Below, piece after piece: positions 1 to 10,400 of a stretch of DNA of 64,000 nucleotides. The stretch is from the NCBI RefSeq assembly GCF_001518815.1, contig NZ_CP013987.1, positions 3,494,501-3,558,500 on the forward strand, read 5' to 3'. The translations under genes were made by a program, and so were the position numbers. Position 1 is the stretch's first letter. Each line of letters starts with the position of its first letter. This stretch comes from Pseudomonas oryzihabitans. GTDB lineage: Bacteria; Pseudomonadota; Gammaproteobacteria; Pseudomonadales; Pseudomonadaceae. A model generated the notes under the pieces. That model was not told the origin of the DNA and did no database searches. It saw nothing but the letters and a program-made list of their open reading frames with translations.

Positions 1-447
1 AAACCCGCGCGTCTGGCAGACGTCTGCGCTCAGCCCATCCTGCTGTCGCGTCCGCTGGCGGAGATCAAGAACATCAGCCTGGAGTATGCGGTCGACCCGG
101 ATCTCCAGGTACTGGTGGAGGCCGAGCGCATCTTCCAGGTACTGATGAACCTGCTGGGCAATGCCATCAAGTTCACCGCACCGGGTGGCCTGGTGCAGCT
201 CAGCATGCAGCGCATCGGCACCCTGGCCGAGATCAGCGTGACCGACAATGGCCGCGGCATGAATCAGGCTCAGCAGGCGCGGGTCTTCGAGCGGTTCTGG
301 CACGTTCAGGAAGACAATCCCACCGGCCACGGCCTGGGCCTGTACATCGCCAAGGGCATCGTCGAGGCCCATGGGGGCGAACTGAGCGTCGTCAGTGCTC
401 TGGGCGAGGGCAGCACCTTCAAGTTCACCCTGCCCGTCGCGCCCTAG
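1..447 (+). CDS. Sensor histidine kinase, C-terminal part (5' end outside window)
   Basis: The reading frame is open from base 1 to the TAG at 445-447, giving the last 148 residues of a kinase whose start lies outside the window. The visible part is a HATPase_c ATP-binding domain: N-box [10 protein letters not shown]1 box DNGRGM, and G2 box [18 protein letters not shown]. It would bind ATP and phosphorylate a histidine in the missing upstream part. The protein ends soon after the ATPase fold (LPVAP), so no receiver domain follows. Its sensor domain and partner regulator cannot be judged. An inverted repeat downstream may end the transcript. Confidence 0.9.
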   Translation, partial: KPARLADVCAQPILLSRPLAEIKNISLEYAVDPDLQVLVEAERIFQVLMNLLGNAIKFTAPGGLVQLSMQRIGTLAEISVTDNGRGMNQAQQARVFERFWHVQEDNPTGHGLGLYIAKGIVEAHGGELSVVSALGEGSTFKFTLPVAP

Positions 448-472
448 CGAGGCAGGACACAGAAAGGGAAAG

Positions 473-508
473 CCCCGGTGGCCGACAGCGACGTTGAAAC
501 CACCGGGG
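473..508. terminator. Inverted repeat after the kinase gene
   Basis: CCCCGGTGG (473-481) and CCACCGGGG (500-508) form a perfect 9-bp stem with an 18-nt loop. No T-run follows, so it is at best a weak or Rho-assisted terminator. Confidence 0.35.
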
Positions 509-647
509 GAGCCAAGGCTCGCTGTAATGGACGTCAGCGAAACGCCGTGAATTCCCACCTTTCGTCGGCATCGAAGGTCATTTTCTTCAATACGGCAAGT
601 GGTCACGCTCGCTAGCGTCAGGTGTCCTCAATCGACGAGACCTCAAG

Positions 648-1235
648 ATGACCCTGATCCTCTCCATGGCCGCCTTTGCCCTGGTCGCCTCTCTCTCGCC
701 CGGCCCGGTCAACCTGGTCGGCTTCAATACCGGCCTTACCCATGGTTGGCGTCCAGCCTTGTGGCACGTTGCGGGTGCCACCCTGGGCTTCGTGCTGTTG
801 CTGGTGGCGGTCGGCCTTGGCCTGCATGAGGTGCTGGAAACCTGGCCGATGCTGCTCTGGGTCTTGCGCGTGGCCGGCGCGCTCTTCCTGCTGTACCTGG
901 CCTGGAAGCTGGCGCGGGCCTCCGGCGACCTGGGCGTTGGACAGACGCGGCAGTGCCCGGGCTTTCGCGACGGCGTCCTGCTGCAGTGGCTCAATCCCAA
1001 GGCCTGGCTGGCTGCGGCCGCCGGCGTGGCACTGTTCGTTGGCGAGGATCGCGGACGCCTGGCGCTGTTCGCCGGCCTCTATCTGGTGATCTGCTTCGCT
1101 TCGCTCGCCTGCTGGGCGGTGGCGGGCGAATGGCTGCGAGGGCGATCCCTGACGGCCGCGCGGCTGCGGCTGCTGAATCACGTCCTTGCGGCGCTGCTGG
1201 TGCTATGCGCCGCCTCCCTGCTGTGGGAGGGTTGA
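648..1235 (+). CDS. LysE/RhtB-family amino-acid exporter
   Basis: A 195-residue inner-membrane protein of normal LysE/RhtB length. The N-terminal segment (ALVASLSPGPVNLVGFNTGL) carries the family's S-P-GP signature, followed by about five more hydrophobic segments. A mid-protein LQWLNPKAWL matches the conserved NPK motif. The family exports amino acids or related small metabolites by proton antiport; the substrate cannot be read here. Its 3' end overlaps the end of the convergent AraC regulator by 33 bases. That pairing suggests, but does not prove, that the regulator controls it. Confidence 0.88.
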   Translation: MTLILSMAAFALVASLSPGPVNLVGFNTGLTHGWRPALWHVAGATLGFVLLLVAVGLGLHEVLETWPMLLWVLRVAGALFLLYLAWKLARASGDLGVGQTRQCPGFRDGVLLQWLNPKAWLAAAAGVALFVGEDRGRLALFAGLYLVICFASLACWAVAGEWLRGRSLTAARLRLLNHVLAALLVLCAASLLWEG

Positions 1236-2051
1236 AGCGGCGCGGTACTGACCAGGGGTGGCCGCCACCAGGCGCTTGAAGGTGCGCTGCAGGTGGGCCT
1301 GGTCGGCGAAACCAGTGGCCAGGGCGACCTCGGCCAGCTCCTCGCCCTGGCGTAGCCGTTGTCGCGCCAGGCGGATGCGGCGATCGATCAGATAGGCATG
1401 GGGGGTCAGGCCAAAGCGCCGGCGGAAGCTGCGAATCAGCTGGGTGGGCGAGAGATCCGCGACCTGGCTCAGCTGGTCCAGGCTGACGCCCTCACCGCAG
1501 TGGGCATCGAGAAACTCGGCGGCGCGGCGCAAGCGGCGATCCTCACGCTCCCGCGCGGCGGCGATGGGCGTGCGCCCCAGTCGGGCCAGCACGGATTCGA
1601 AATACAGCAGTGCCTGGCTCTGGCGCTGCAGGGCAAGGCTATCGGGATCGACCAGGCAGGCATGCAGTGCTTCCAATCCGGCGTACAGCCGGTCGTCCTG
1701 GGACAGCTGCACGGCCAGCGGCTGGAAGTCCTCGGCGCCCGGGCGCTGTAGCTCGGCCAGCCAGCCAGCGTCCACATGCAGCATGCGATAGCGCCAGGCG
1801 TCCTCGCCCTGGGGATTGCAGGCATGGACGTCGCCGGGATTCATCAGCACCAGGGTACCCGCCCCTACCAGTTCGCGGGTCGGTCCATTGTGATAGCGGC
1901 TGCGCCCACCCAGCACGGTGCCGATGGAAAAGGTCTCGTGGGAATGGGGGGCATAGCAGAGTGCGCGACCGTCCTGGATGGAACGGGCTTCGAGAAAGGG
2001 CAGCGCAGGATCACGCCAGAAGTGGGGTACGGCGGTGCCGGTAGCGGTCAT
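1203..2051 (-). CDS. AraC-family transcriptional regulator
   Basis: 282 residues. The first ~160 residues look like an AraC-type cupin sensor domain (LCYAPHSHETFSIGTVLGG, then LMNPGDVHACNP). The last ~100 hold the double helix-turn-helix, with SLDQLSQVADLSPTQLIRSF and a second part ending FADQAHLQRTFKRLVAATPGQYR, typical of AraC C-termini. It probably senses a small molecule and regulates the convergent exporter or the next genes. The 3' end overlaps the exporter gene. Confidence 0.9.
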   Translation of the reverse strand: MTATGTAVPHFWRDPALPFLEARSIQDGRALCYAPHSHETFSIGTVLGGRSRYHNGPTRELVGAGTLVLMNPGDVHACNPQGEDAWRYRMLHVDAGWLAELQRPGAEDFQPLAVQLSQDDRLYAGLEALHACLVDPDSLALQRQSQALLYFESVLARLGRTPIAAAREREDRRLRRAAEFLDAHCGEGVSLDQLSQVADLSPTQLIRSFRRRFGLTPHAYLIDRRIRLARQRLRQGEELAEVALATGFADQAHLQRTFKRLVAATPGQYRAASTLPQQGGGA

Positions 2052-2120
2052 GCGGCGGGAATTCCGGGACGACGGACCGGATCAGTCTAGACGTCGTCCC
2101 GGAAGGGGGAAAGCCAGGCG

Positions 2121-3002
2121 TCAGCGCGTGGCGGCGTCCTCGGCCTCTTCCAGCAGGACATCGGCCGTGATGACGTAGTCGGCGTCGGGATGCAGCTCGG
2201 CACCCAGCGCCAGTTGCTGCGCCGCGGCGGCCAGCGTCGGCGCGCCCTGGAAGGTGGCATTGAGTTCGGCCAGCAGGAGGCCCATGTCCTTGTGCATCAG
2301 GGCGGCGGGGAATTGCGGCGCGAAGTCGCCCTCGCGCAGGGCCGCCAGCTTGCGCTGGTGGTGGGGCGAGAGCACTGCCAGATCACCGAACACCTCGAAC
2401 AGCACCTCGGCATCGAGACCGGCGCGGGTGGCATAGGCCAGGGCTTCGGCCAGGGCGGCGAGACCCGCGCCCATCAGGCCGTTGATGGCCAGCTTGATGG
2501 CCGCGCCCTGCCCGGTCGGACCGACGTGATGCACGGTCTTGCCCAGGGTTTCGAGGATCGGCCGAGCACGCTCCACGGCCTCGGGTTCGCCGCCGGCCAG
2601 GACCACCAGTTGCGCCTGTTCCGCCTCGGGCGTGCTGCCGGACACCGGCGCCTCGACCACGGCGATGCCACGGGCACGACCAGCGGCTTCCAGGCGCAGC
2701 GACAGCGCAGGCGAATTGGTGCTGGTGTTGATCAGCAGGCGACCGCTTTCCAGACGGGCGAGGACGCCGTCGGCGCCGAGCAGGACCTGTTCGAGAATGG
2801 CGTCGTTGGGCAGAGAGACGATCACCACTTCCGCCTGGGGCAGCAGCGTCGCCAGCGGCTCCATGGGCGTGCCGTGGCGCTCGCCGTCCTGCTGGTGCTC
2901 GGCGTAGGCGCGGACCGGATAGCCGGCCTCGCGCAGGTTGGCGCCCATGCGCTGAGCCATGGCGCCAAAGCCGATGAAACCGATCGAGGGATGCGCGGAC
3001 AT
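2121..3002 (-). CDS. NAD(P)-dependent beta-hydroxyacid dehydrogenase family oxidoreductase
   Basis: 293 residues, the usual length for the 3-hydroxyisobutyrate/tartronate semialdehyde reductase family. The N-terminus has the dinucleotide fold IGFIGFGAMAQRMGANL (GxGxxA type). The substrate signature reads VEAPVSGSTPEAEQAQLVVLAGG, and the catalytic lysine region reads GQGAAIKLAINGLMGAGLAALAEAL. The C-terminal half is the all-helical dimerisation domain. The soluble enzyme should oxidise a 3-hydroxyacid or reduce the matching semialdehyde; the substrate is unknown. Start ATG at 3002 follows a GGAG. It stands alone between the regulator and the redox cluster. Confidence 0.87.
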   Translation of the reverse strand: MSAHPSIGFIGFGAMAQRMGANLREAGYPVRAYAEHQQDGERHGTPMEPLATLLPQAEVVIVSLPNDAILEQVLLGADGVLARLESGRLLINTSTNSPALSLRLEAAGRARGIAVVEAPVSGSTPEAEQAQLVVLAGGEPEAVERARPILETLGKTVHHVGPTGQGAAIKLAINGLMGAGLAALAEALAYATRAGLDAEVLFEVFGDLAVLSPHHQRKLAALREGDFAPQFPAALMHKDMGLLLAELNATFQGAPTLAAAAQQLALGAELHPDADYVITADVLLEEAEDAATR

Positions 3003-3115
3003 GAGGGGGAGCTCCCGGTAGAGGATGGTGGTATCTCGACTCTACCTCCGGGCCGGGGTTCCGCTCCTGGAGACCAGTCTGCACCGTCGCTGGACGAGGG
3101 ACTCTTCAGACCAGG

Positions 3116-3871
3116 CTAGATCCCGCTGAACCAGTTGTAGCCCTGGTCCTCCCAGTACCCGCCAGGATAGTCGTTGGTCACGAACAGCGCCTGGATGTGC
3201 TTGGGATTCTTGAAGCCGAGCTTGGTGGGCACTCGCAGGCGCAGCGGATAGCCGTAGTCCGGCGGCAGCGCTACCTGGCCGAAGTCCAGCGCCAGCAGGG
3301 TCTGGGGGTGCAGCGCCGAAGCCATGTCGATGCTGGAGTAGTAGCGGTCGGCACACTTGAAGCCGACGTACTTGGCCGTGGTGTCGGCGCCGATGCGTTC
3401 GAGGAAGGTACGCAGGGGCACCCCACCCCACTGGCCGATGGCGCTCCAGCCCTCGATGCAGATGAAGCGGGTGATGTCGGCGCGCTGCGGCAGGCGGCGC
3501 AGGTCTTCGAGGGTCCAGGCCTGCTTGTTGGCGACCAGGCCGGAGACCTCCAGGCGGTAATCGCTCAGGTCGACTTCCGGGACATTGTATTCGGGGTAGA
3601 AGGCGTTGAAGGGAAAGGGATCGGTGATCTGGCTGGCGGCATAGGTCGGCGCCAGGCGCTCGCGACCGAACAGCCAGGCCTGCACCCGGTCGTTGAAGCG
3701 CGACATGGACCAGAGCACCTTGTCGACGCTGTCGCCGTCCTGCAGGTTGCAGCCGCTGAGCATGGCCAGGGCACCCACCGTCAGGCCCTGCTTGAGCAGC
3801 AGGCGTCGTTGCAGATTCTCCACCTGCCGCTGTTGCGCCGGTTCCAGGCGCAGGCGTTCACGCCGACTCAT
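3116..3871 (-). CDS. Molybdopterin-dependent oxidoreductase, sulfite oxidase/MsrP-like fold
   Basis: 251 residues with the sulfite oxidase fold. The key cysteine lies in RFICIEGWSAIGQWGG, the likely Mo ligand, followed by the conserved stretch with CADRYYSSIDM and GYPLRLRVPTKLGFKNPKHI. The N-terminus has a weakly Tat-like basic, hydrophobic stretch (RRLLLKQGLTVGALAMLSGC) and an LSGC that could be a lipobox, so export or anchoring is likely. Start ATG is preceded by AGGAGG and overlaps the upstream cytochrome b gene by 14 bases, so the two are translationally coupled and probably form an enzyme-haem pair like MsrP-MsrQ. The substrate is not known. Confidence 0.85.
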   Translation of the reverse strand: MSRRERLRLEPAQQRQVENLQRRLLLKQGLTVGALAMLSGCNLQDGDSVDKVLWSMSRFNDRVQAWLFGRERLAPTYAASQITDPFPFNAFYPEYNVPEVDLSDYRLEVSGLVANKQAWTLEDLRRLPQRADITRFICIEGWSAIGQWGGVPLRTFLERIGADTTAKYVGFKCADRYYSSIDMASALHPQTLLALDFGQVALPPDYGYPLRLRVPTKLGFKNPKHIQALFVTNDYPGGYWEDQGYNWFSGI

Positions 3872-4484
3872 CGTTAACCTCCTCGTGCGCCCGACCGGTG
3901 ATCATCGGCGGCAGGGTGCGGGGGACCAGGATGACCAGGGCCAGGTGTACGACGACGAAGGCGCCGATGCCGGCCATGGCGAAGAAATGCACGTAGCGGG
4001 CGGTGTCGAAGCCGCCGAGCAGGGCCGCCAGCCCCTGCAATTGCACCGGTTTCCAGATCGCCAGGCCGGAGAGCACCACCAGCACCCCGAGGGCCAGCAC
4101 GCCCCAGTAGAGGAGACGCTGCACGGCGTTGTAGGTGCCGAGGTGATGCCCCAGACGCAGGCGCACGGCCGCTGCGAAATCACGGCCGATGGCGCGCGGT
4201 GACAGCGGCAGGAAATCCCGCCGGAAGTGGCCGCTGAACAGGCCATAGAGCAGATAGATCAGGCCGTTCGCCAGCAGTAGCCAGAAGACCGCCAGGTGCC
4301 AGGCGATGGCGCCGCCCAGCCAACCGCCGAGGGTCGCCCAGGCGGGAAAGGTGAAGGGGAACAGCGGCGAGGCGTTGTAGATCGCCCAGCCGCTCATGAA
4401 CATGCAGGGCATCGCCAGGGCGTTGAGCCAATGGGTGAGGCGCACCGGCCAGCGGTGCACCAGACGCCGTCGCGAGGTGGTCAT
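3858..4484 (-). CDS. Cytochrome b561-type membrane haem protein
   Basis: 208 residues with four hydrophobic segments and histidines placed for haem b. The first segment starts HRWPVRLTHWLNALAMPCMFMSGWAIY; later ones include WHLAVFWLLLANGLIYLLYGL and a final one with HFFAMAGIGAFVVVHLALVIL. It resembles the cytochrome b subunits of formate dehydrogenase or thiosulfate reductase rather than MsrQ itself. It probably passes electrons between quinol and the coupled periplasmic molybdoenzyme encoded immediately downstream. Confidence 0.85.
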   Translation of the reverse strand: MTTSRRRLVHRWPVRLTHWLNALAMPCMFMSGWAIYNASPLFPFTFPAWATLGGWLGGAIAWHLAVFWLLLANGLIYLLYGLFSGHFRRDFLPLSPRAIGRDFAAAVRLRLGHHLGTYNAVQRLLYWGVLALGVLVVLSGLAIWKPVQLQGLAALLGGFDTARYVHFFAMAGIGAFVVVHLALVILVPRTLPPMITGRAHEEVNDESA

Positions 4485-4550
4485 GGCATTTCCCTCTTCA
4501 CCGCGAGATGGAGGCGGTCGCCATCCTAATCAGGCGACCGCGGGGGGGTC

Positions 4551-5162
4551 TTACATGGGCGGGGTGAAACCGTCCTTACCGACAGCCACGCCCTTGGCGT
4601 GCTTGCCATCTTCGGCGGGGAACAGCACCACCTTGGCGCCAGGCTTGAGCAGGCTGCGGTCGCCCTTCTCGACATAGGCGATGGGCACGTCTTCCGGTAC
4701 CACCAGCTGCTTTTCACCGCCCTTGTACTGCACGGTCAGGGTACGGCCGTTGGCCTTCTTGAGTTCGCCCACGGTGCCGTTGGTCATGGTGCCGGTGCTG
4801 CCGTCGGCGTTTTCCCAGCCGTAGTGGCCTTCACCGGAGCCGCGCAGGCTGGCCTCGAACACGGTCACCTCCAGCGCCTTGAGGGTGCCATCGGGCTGGG
4901 GGGTGGCGGCGGAGCCGATGAAGCTGTTGGCTTCGATGCGATCCAGGTTGGCCTTGGACACGGCGCGGTAGCTGGTCTTGTCGTCCAGCATCAGGGTCTG
5001 GTGGGCGCCATTGCGGGTGGTGAAGGCCAGGGTGTCGCCTTGGACGCTGTCCACGGTGCCACGCATGGGCTTGACGGTGGGCATGGGCGCGGCCTGGGCC
5101 AGCAGGGCACTGCTGGCGAGCAGCAGGGCAAGGGAACCACGGAGCAGGGTCTGGGTACGCAT
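4551..5162 (-). CDS. Exported protein of unknown function (DUF5666-like repeats)
   Basis: 203 residues from the ATG at 5162, which sits 4 bases after a clear AGGAGG; an in-frame upstream start lacks such support. A signal peptide (MRTQTLLRGSLALLLASSALLAQA) is evident. The mature part has small beta-rich units (GTVDSVQGDTLAFTTRNG and VGELKKANGRTLTVQYKGGE) that recall DUF5666/OB-like repeats. It is probably periplasmic. It lies upstream of the cytochrome-molybdoenzyme pair on the same strand and is divergent from a two-component system, with a CusR-like box between, so stress or metal control is plausible. Function unknown. Confidence 0.7.
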   Translation of the reverse strand: MRTQTLLRGSLALLLASSALLAQAAPMPTVKPMRGTVDSVQGDTLAFTTRNGAHQTLMLDDKTSYRAVSKANLDRIEANSFIGSAATPQPDGTLKALEVTVFEASLRGSGEGHYGWENADGSTGTMTNGTVGELKKANGRTLTVQYKGGEKQLVVPEDVPIAYVEKGDRSLLKPGAKVVLFPAEDGKHAKGVAVGKDGFTPPM

Positions 5163-5233
5163 GAAACCTCCTGGGATAGGGAATCGCCCCGCCACAGTGC
5201 GACGCGTGGGGGGTCAGCAAGATGACCGGCGAA

Positions 5234-5247
5234 TGACAAAAATGTCA
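5234..5247. promoter_or_regulatory. CusR/HprR-like inverted repeat in divergent promoter
   Basis: TGACA-AAAA-TGTCA lies between the exported-protein gene and the response regulator, 36 bases upstream of the regulator's ATG. It matches the core of boxes bound by CusR/HprR-type regulators (TGACAAnnTTGTCA type). Binding by the adjacent regulator is inferred. Confidence 0.55.
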
Positions 5248-5282
5248 CCCAGCGAAGCGACCGGAGGCCCTACCATTACGCC

Positions 5283-5954
5283 ATGCACATTCTCCTCATC
5301 GAAGACGACCAGAAGACCGGCGAGTACCTGAAGAAGGGCCTTGGTGAATCCGGCTACGCGGTCGACTGGACCCAGCACGGCGCCGATGGCCTGCACCTGG
5401 CGCTGGACGGCCGCTACGACCTGGTCATCCTCGACGTCATGCTGCCCGGCATTGACGGTTGGCAGATCATGGAAGTCCTGCGCAAGAAGCACGACGTGCC
5501 GGTGCTTTTCCTTACCGCCCGCGACGGCCTGCAGGATCGCATCCGCGGCCTGGAGCTGGGCGCCGACGACTACCTGGTCAAGCCTTTCTCCTTCGTCGAG
5601 CTACTGCTGCGCATCCGCACCCTGCTGCGCCGCGGCGTGGTGCGCGAGCCCGAGCACTTCCACCTGGCCGATCTGCAGCTGGATCTGCTGCGGCGGCGGG
5701 TGACCCGTGGCGACGATCTCATCGTCCTGACCAACAAGGAGTTCGCCCTGCTGCATTTGCTGCTGCGGCGCGAGGGCGAGGTGTTGTCGCGCACCCTGAT
5801 CGCCGCCGAGGTCTGGGACATGAACTTCGACAGCGACACCAACGTGGTGGACGTAGCCATCAAGCGGTTGCGCGCCAAGGTCGACAACCCCTACCCGGTC
5901 AAGCTGATCCATACCGTGCGCGGCATCGGCTACGTCTGCGAGGTACGGCCTTGA
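5283..5954 (+). CDS. OmpR-family response regulator, heavy-metal/redox type (CusR/CopR/HprR-like)
   Basis: 223 residues. The receiver domain has acidic residues E7-D8-D9, phospho-acceptor D51 in [10 protein letters not shown], and K100 in ADDYLVKPF. The C-terminal winged helix includes [25 protein letters not shown] and [37 protein letters not shown], the pattern of the CusR/CopR/IrlR branch. Its stop overlaps the TTG start of the kinase gene (TTGA), so both are made together. It probably binds the inverted repeat upstream and controls itself and the divergent redox genes. Confidence 0.92.
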   Translation: MHILLIEDDQKTGEYLKKGLGESGYAVDWTQHGADGLHLALDGRYDLVILDVMLPGIDGWQIMEVLRKKHDVPVLFLTARDGLQDRIRGLELGADDYLVKPFSFVELLLRIRTLLRRGVVREPEHFHLADLQLDLLRRRVTRGDDLIVLTNKEFALLHLLLRREGEVLSRTLIAAEVWDMNFDSDTNVVDVAIKRLRAKVDNPYPVKLIHTVRGIGYVCEVRP

Positions 5955-7333
5955 GCGCGCGGTCACCCTCGCTGATCCTGCGCGCCACCCTGGGCTTCGC
6001 CCTGGTGGCGTTGCTCGCCGTGGGCGGCGCGGGCGCCTTTCTCTACCACAGCCTGGAACGTACCGTGCTGGAGCGCGCCGACTACGCCCTGCTCGGTCGC
6101 CTGGCGCACTTTCGCAGCCTGCTCAGTGCCGACCTGTCCCTGGAGACCCTGGGCCGCAGTCCGCAGCTGTTCGCCAATATGCTGGGCAACGAGCAGGACG
6201 TCTTTCTCATCGGCACGCCGGGCGCCAAGCCGGTGATCGCCTCCAACCCGCTGCAGATCGCCCTTCCCGACCTGATCGTCATCCCCCAGACCCGGCGGCC
6301 GACCCGGGCCGACCTGCGCGAAGGGCGGCTGGCCGACGGTACTCGCTGGCGTGCGGCCCGGGTCGCGGTGAATACCCCCGAGGGACCGGTGGAACTGACC
6401 GCCGCCCATGTGCTGCGCAACGAGGACACCACCCTGGCCGATTTCCGTCTGGGGCTGCTCGGCGCCGTGACCCTGGCCTTCCTGGCTACCGCCGGGCTCG
6501 GCTATCTGCTGCTGCGCCGGGGCCTGGCCCCCTTGCGGCGCATCGCCCGCCATGCCGGTGGCATCACTCCAACCCGGTTGGCCGCCCCCCTGGAACTGGC
6601 CGATGCTCCACGCGAGCTGCAACCGCTGGTGGAAAACTACAACGCCATGCTGGCGCGGCTGGCCGACGGCTATGGTCGGCTGGTGCAGTTTTCCGCTGAC
6701 CTCGCCCACGAGATCCGCACCCCGATCAATGCCCTCATGGGCCATACCGAGGTCGCCCTGCGCCAGGTGCGTGGCACCGAGGAATACCAGACGCTGCTGG
6801 CCTCCAACCTGGAGGAGCTGGAGCGCATCTCGCGGCTGGTGGAAAGCATCCTCTTCCTCGCCCGCGCCGATGACGCCCAGGCGGTACTGACGCCGCAACC
6901 GCTGCAGCTGGCCGAGGAGCTGACGCGCATCGCCGATTATTTCGAAGGCCCGGCCGACGAGCGCAGCCTGCGCCTCGTCGTGGCAGGCGGCGGTGAGGTG
7001 ATCGCCGATCCGCTCATGCTCCGCCGCGCCCTGAGCAACCTGGTGGCCAATGCCATCCGCTACGCCGAGCCAGATGGCGAGATCCAGCTGCAGGCGGACG
7101 GCGGGCGCATCCGCGTCAGCAATGCGGGGCCTGCCCTGGCGCCGGAACACCTGCAACGGTTGTTCGATCGCTTCTACCGCGCCGACCCGTCCCGCCATCA
7201 GCCCCATGATTCCAATGGCCTGGGCCTGGCCATCGTCGCCGCGATCATGCGTCTGCATGGTGGGCGCGCCGAGGTCGAGCAGGATGCGCGGGGTATTCAT
7301 TTCAGGCTGGTCTTCCCGACCCCGGTCGCCTGA
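5951..7333 (+). CDS. Heavy-metal/redox-type sensor histidine kinase
   Basis: 460 residues if the TTG at 5951, overlapping the regulator's TGA, is the start; the frame is open far upstream but only within the regulator gene. Two membrane segments (about residues 6-30 and 165-187) frame a periplasmic sensor of ~135 residues. A HAMP linker follows, then the phospho-acceptor H-box [16 protein letters not shown]-box [10 protein letters not shown] and G boxes ([17 protein letters not shown]). The layout fits CusS/CopS-type kinases. It should phosphorylate the regulator encoded just upstream in response to a periplasmic metal or oxidant signal. Confidence 0.9.
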   Translation: MSARSPSLILRATLGFALVALLAVGGAGAFLYHSLERTVLERADYALLGRLAHFRSLLSADLSLETLGRSPQLFANMLGNEQDVFLIGTPGAKPVIASNPLQIALPDLIVIPQTRRPTRADLREGRLADGTRWRAARVAVNTPEGPVELTAAHVLRNEDTTLADFRLGLLGAVTLAFLATAGLGYLLLRRGLAPLRRIARHAGGITPTRLAAPLELADAPRELQPLVENYNAMLARLADGYGRLVQFSADLAHEIRTPINALMGHTEVALRQVRGTEEYQTLLASNLEELERISRLVESILFLARADDAQAVLTPQPLQLAEELTRIADYFEGPADERSLRLVVAGGGEVIADPLMLRRALSNLVANAIRYAEPDGEIQLQADGGRIRVSNAGPALAPEHLQRLFDRFYRADPSRHQPHDSNGLGLAIVAAIMRLHGGRAEVEQDARGIHFRLVFPTPVA

Positions 7334-7473
7334 ACCGCGACCTGCCGCTCAAACCACGCAACCGCCCGTCACCAAAGGACTTTTTCCGCTTGCCCAGCAC
7401 GGCTATGGGCTGCATCGACCCGCCCACTACTGTACATTCATCTACCTTAGGCAATAAGCAAGGGTGGTAGGCG

Positions 7474-10400
7474 ATGAGCGTGGATGTCGAACTGGTGCTG
7501 GCCGGCAAGATCGGCTTCGCGGCGCACCAGAACGCGGTGCCCGTGCTGCGTGAATTGCGCCTCACCCACAGCGGCCCCGAACCCCTGGCCGACCTCAGCC
7601 TCACGGTGACTGCCGAGCCGGCTTTCGTGGTGCCGCGTACCTGGCACCTGGAGCGCCTCGATCCCCAGGGCACCCTCTATCTCGATGATCGTGACCTCGA
7701 ATTCGACGCCGCCCTGCTCGGCAGCCTCCAGGAAAGCCTGGTCGCCCAGCTGACCTTCACGGTGCGCCAAGGTGACGAGATCCTGCAGACGCGGCGCTAT
7801 CCGGTCGAGCTGCTGGCCCGTAACCAGTGGGGCGGCGTGGACAGCATGCCGGAACTGGCGGCGGCCTTCGTCATGCCCAACGATCCGGCGGTGGATCGCC
7901 TGCTGGGCGCTGCCGCCGAGGTCCTGCGTCGCGCCGGCAAGTCCACGGCGCTGGATGGTTACGAGGGGGAGTCGCGCCGCCGGGTCTGGGAGCTCAGTTC
8001 GGCGCTCTGGTCGGCCCTGTGCGGCTTGCAGCTGACCTACGCAGTGCCGCCGGCCAGCTTCGAGCGCCAGGGCCAGAAGATCCGCACGCCCGGCGCCATC
8101 CTCGACGGTGGCCTGGCCACCTGCCTGGATCTCGCGCTGCTCGCCTGCGCGGCCCTGGAACAGGCCGGTCTCAACCCGCTGCTGGTGATCACCCACGGCC
8201 ATGCCTTCGCCGGGGTCTGGCTGCAACCCCAGGAATTCGCCCAGCTGCTCACCGACGATGCCGAGCCGGTACGCAAGCGGGTAGCGCTCAAGGACCTACT
8301 GGTATTCGAGACCACCCAGGCCACCGCCTCCCCGCCGCCGTCCTTCAGCCAGGCAGTGCAACTGGCCGAGCGCCAGCTGGACGACGACAGTTTCGTGCTG
8401 GCCCTGGACATCCGCCGCGCCCGCCTGCAACGCATCCGCCCACTGGCGGTGCCCGGACAGCTCGCCACTCCCCTGGACGGCTTGCTGCTGCCGGGTGAAG
8501 CCCTGGAAGAGGCCCCACCGCTGCCAGCCTTCGACGTGGACGTCGAGGCCGCGCCCACCACCCCGGTCGGTCGCCTGGCGCTCTGGCAGCGCAAGCTGCT
8601 CGACCTCACCACCCGCAACCGCCTGCTGCACGTGCCGGAAAACGCCCGCAGCGTGCCCCTGCTCTGCCCCGAACCGGCGGCGCTGGAAGATCGCCTGGCC
8701 GAGGGCCGGGCGCTGCGCCTGGTGCCGTTGCCGGACCTGGCGGTAAGCGGTCGCGACGCGGTGCTGCACGAGGCGCGTGAACACGAGAATCTGCAAGACG
8801 AGTACGCCCGTGGTGCCCTGGCCCGCGGCGAGGTGGTCGCCCCCCTGGATGCGACCAAGCTGGACGCGGCCCTGGTAGAGCTCTATCGGCGCGCCCGCAG
8901 TGACCTCGACGAGGGCGGTGCCAATACCCTCTACCTGGCGCTGGGTTTCCTGCGCTGGAAAAAGGCCGCCGACGATCCCAAGCATTACCGTGCCCCGCTG
9001 ATCCTGCTGCCGGTGCGCCTGGAACGGCAGAGCGCCGCCAGCGGCATCACCTTGCACCTGTTCGAGGACGAGCCGCGCTTCAACCTCACCCTGCTGGAAC
9101 TGCTGCGCCACGATTTCGACCTGGATATTCCCGGACTCGATGGCCCTCTGCCCGGGGATGGCAACGGTATCGACGTGGACGGGATCTGGACCAAGGTCCG
9201 CCGCGCGGTGCGCGACCTGCCCGGCTTCGAGGTGAGCAGCGAGCTGCTGCTCGGTCAGTTCTCCTTCGCCAAGTACCTGATGTGGAAGGACCTCACCGAG
9301 CGCAGCGACCAGCTGATGGAAAGCCCGCTGGTGCGGCACCTTTTGGAGCGCACCAGCGAATCCGGCGCCTACCTCAGCGGCGGCAGCTTTCCTCGCGAGC
9401 GCGAGCTGGATCGCCAAGTGACCCCGGCCGAACTTTTCACCCCGTTGCCGGCGGATTCTTCGCAACTGGCGGCGGTACTGGCCTCGGCCAGCGGCCAGGA
9501 TTTCGTCCTCGACGGCCCGCCCGGTACCGGCAAGTCCCAGACCATCGCCAACATGATCGCCCACAACCTGGCGCTCGGCCGGCGGGTCTTGTTCGTCGCC
9601 GAGAAGCGCGCGGCCCTCGACGTGGTGTATCGCCGCCTGGAGGCCCAGGGGCTCGGCGAATTCTGTCTGGAGCTGCATTCGAGCAAGGCCTCCAAGGCCG
9701 AGGTGCTCAAGCAGCTGGAGCGCGCCTGGGACACCCGCGACGGCCTCGATGAAGAGGAATGGCTGGTCGAGGCCGCCGAGGTGGAGCGCCTGCGGGATCG
9801 TCTCAACGCCGTGGTGGAGCGCCTGCACCGCCGCTGGCCCAATGGCCTGACCCTGCAGCAGAGCATTGGCCGCGTCCTGCGCGACGCCGCCCCCGATACC
9901 CCACGCCTGGCGTGGTCCCAGGCCGATGCCCACGACGCCGAGGCCCTGGCCGAACTACGCACCGCGGTACGCCGCCTGACCCTGCATGCTGAGACCGGGC
10001 GCAGCCTGGCGGCGGATTTCGCCCTCTTGCCGGCGCATCCCTGGTCCAACGCCTGGCAGGACGCCCTGGTCACCGCTGCCGAACGCCTGCGCGACACCCA
10101 ACACGACCTCCAGCAGGCGCGGCAACGCCTGCGTGACGTCCTCGGCCTGCCGCTGGCCGACCAAGTGGCGCCCCGCCGCCTGCTGGACTTCGCTGAACTG
10201 CTGCAAAGCGCCGCCGGCCAGGACCTGGCCTTCGCCTTCGGCCCTGGCGCCGCCGAGCGCCAGCGTCACCTGGGACGCGCCCTGGAATTGCTGGCGGACT
10301 ACCAGGCACTGGAGCGCGAGCTGTCGGTACCCTATGCCGCCGAAGCCTGTCGCCGCGTCGCCCTGACCCAGCTGGAAACCGCCTGGGATGCCGCCGGCCG

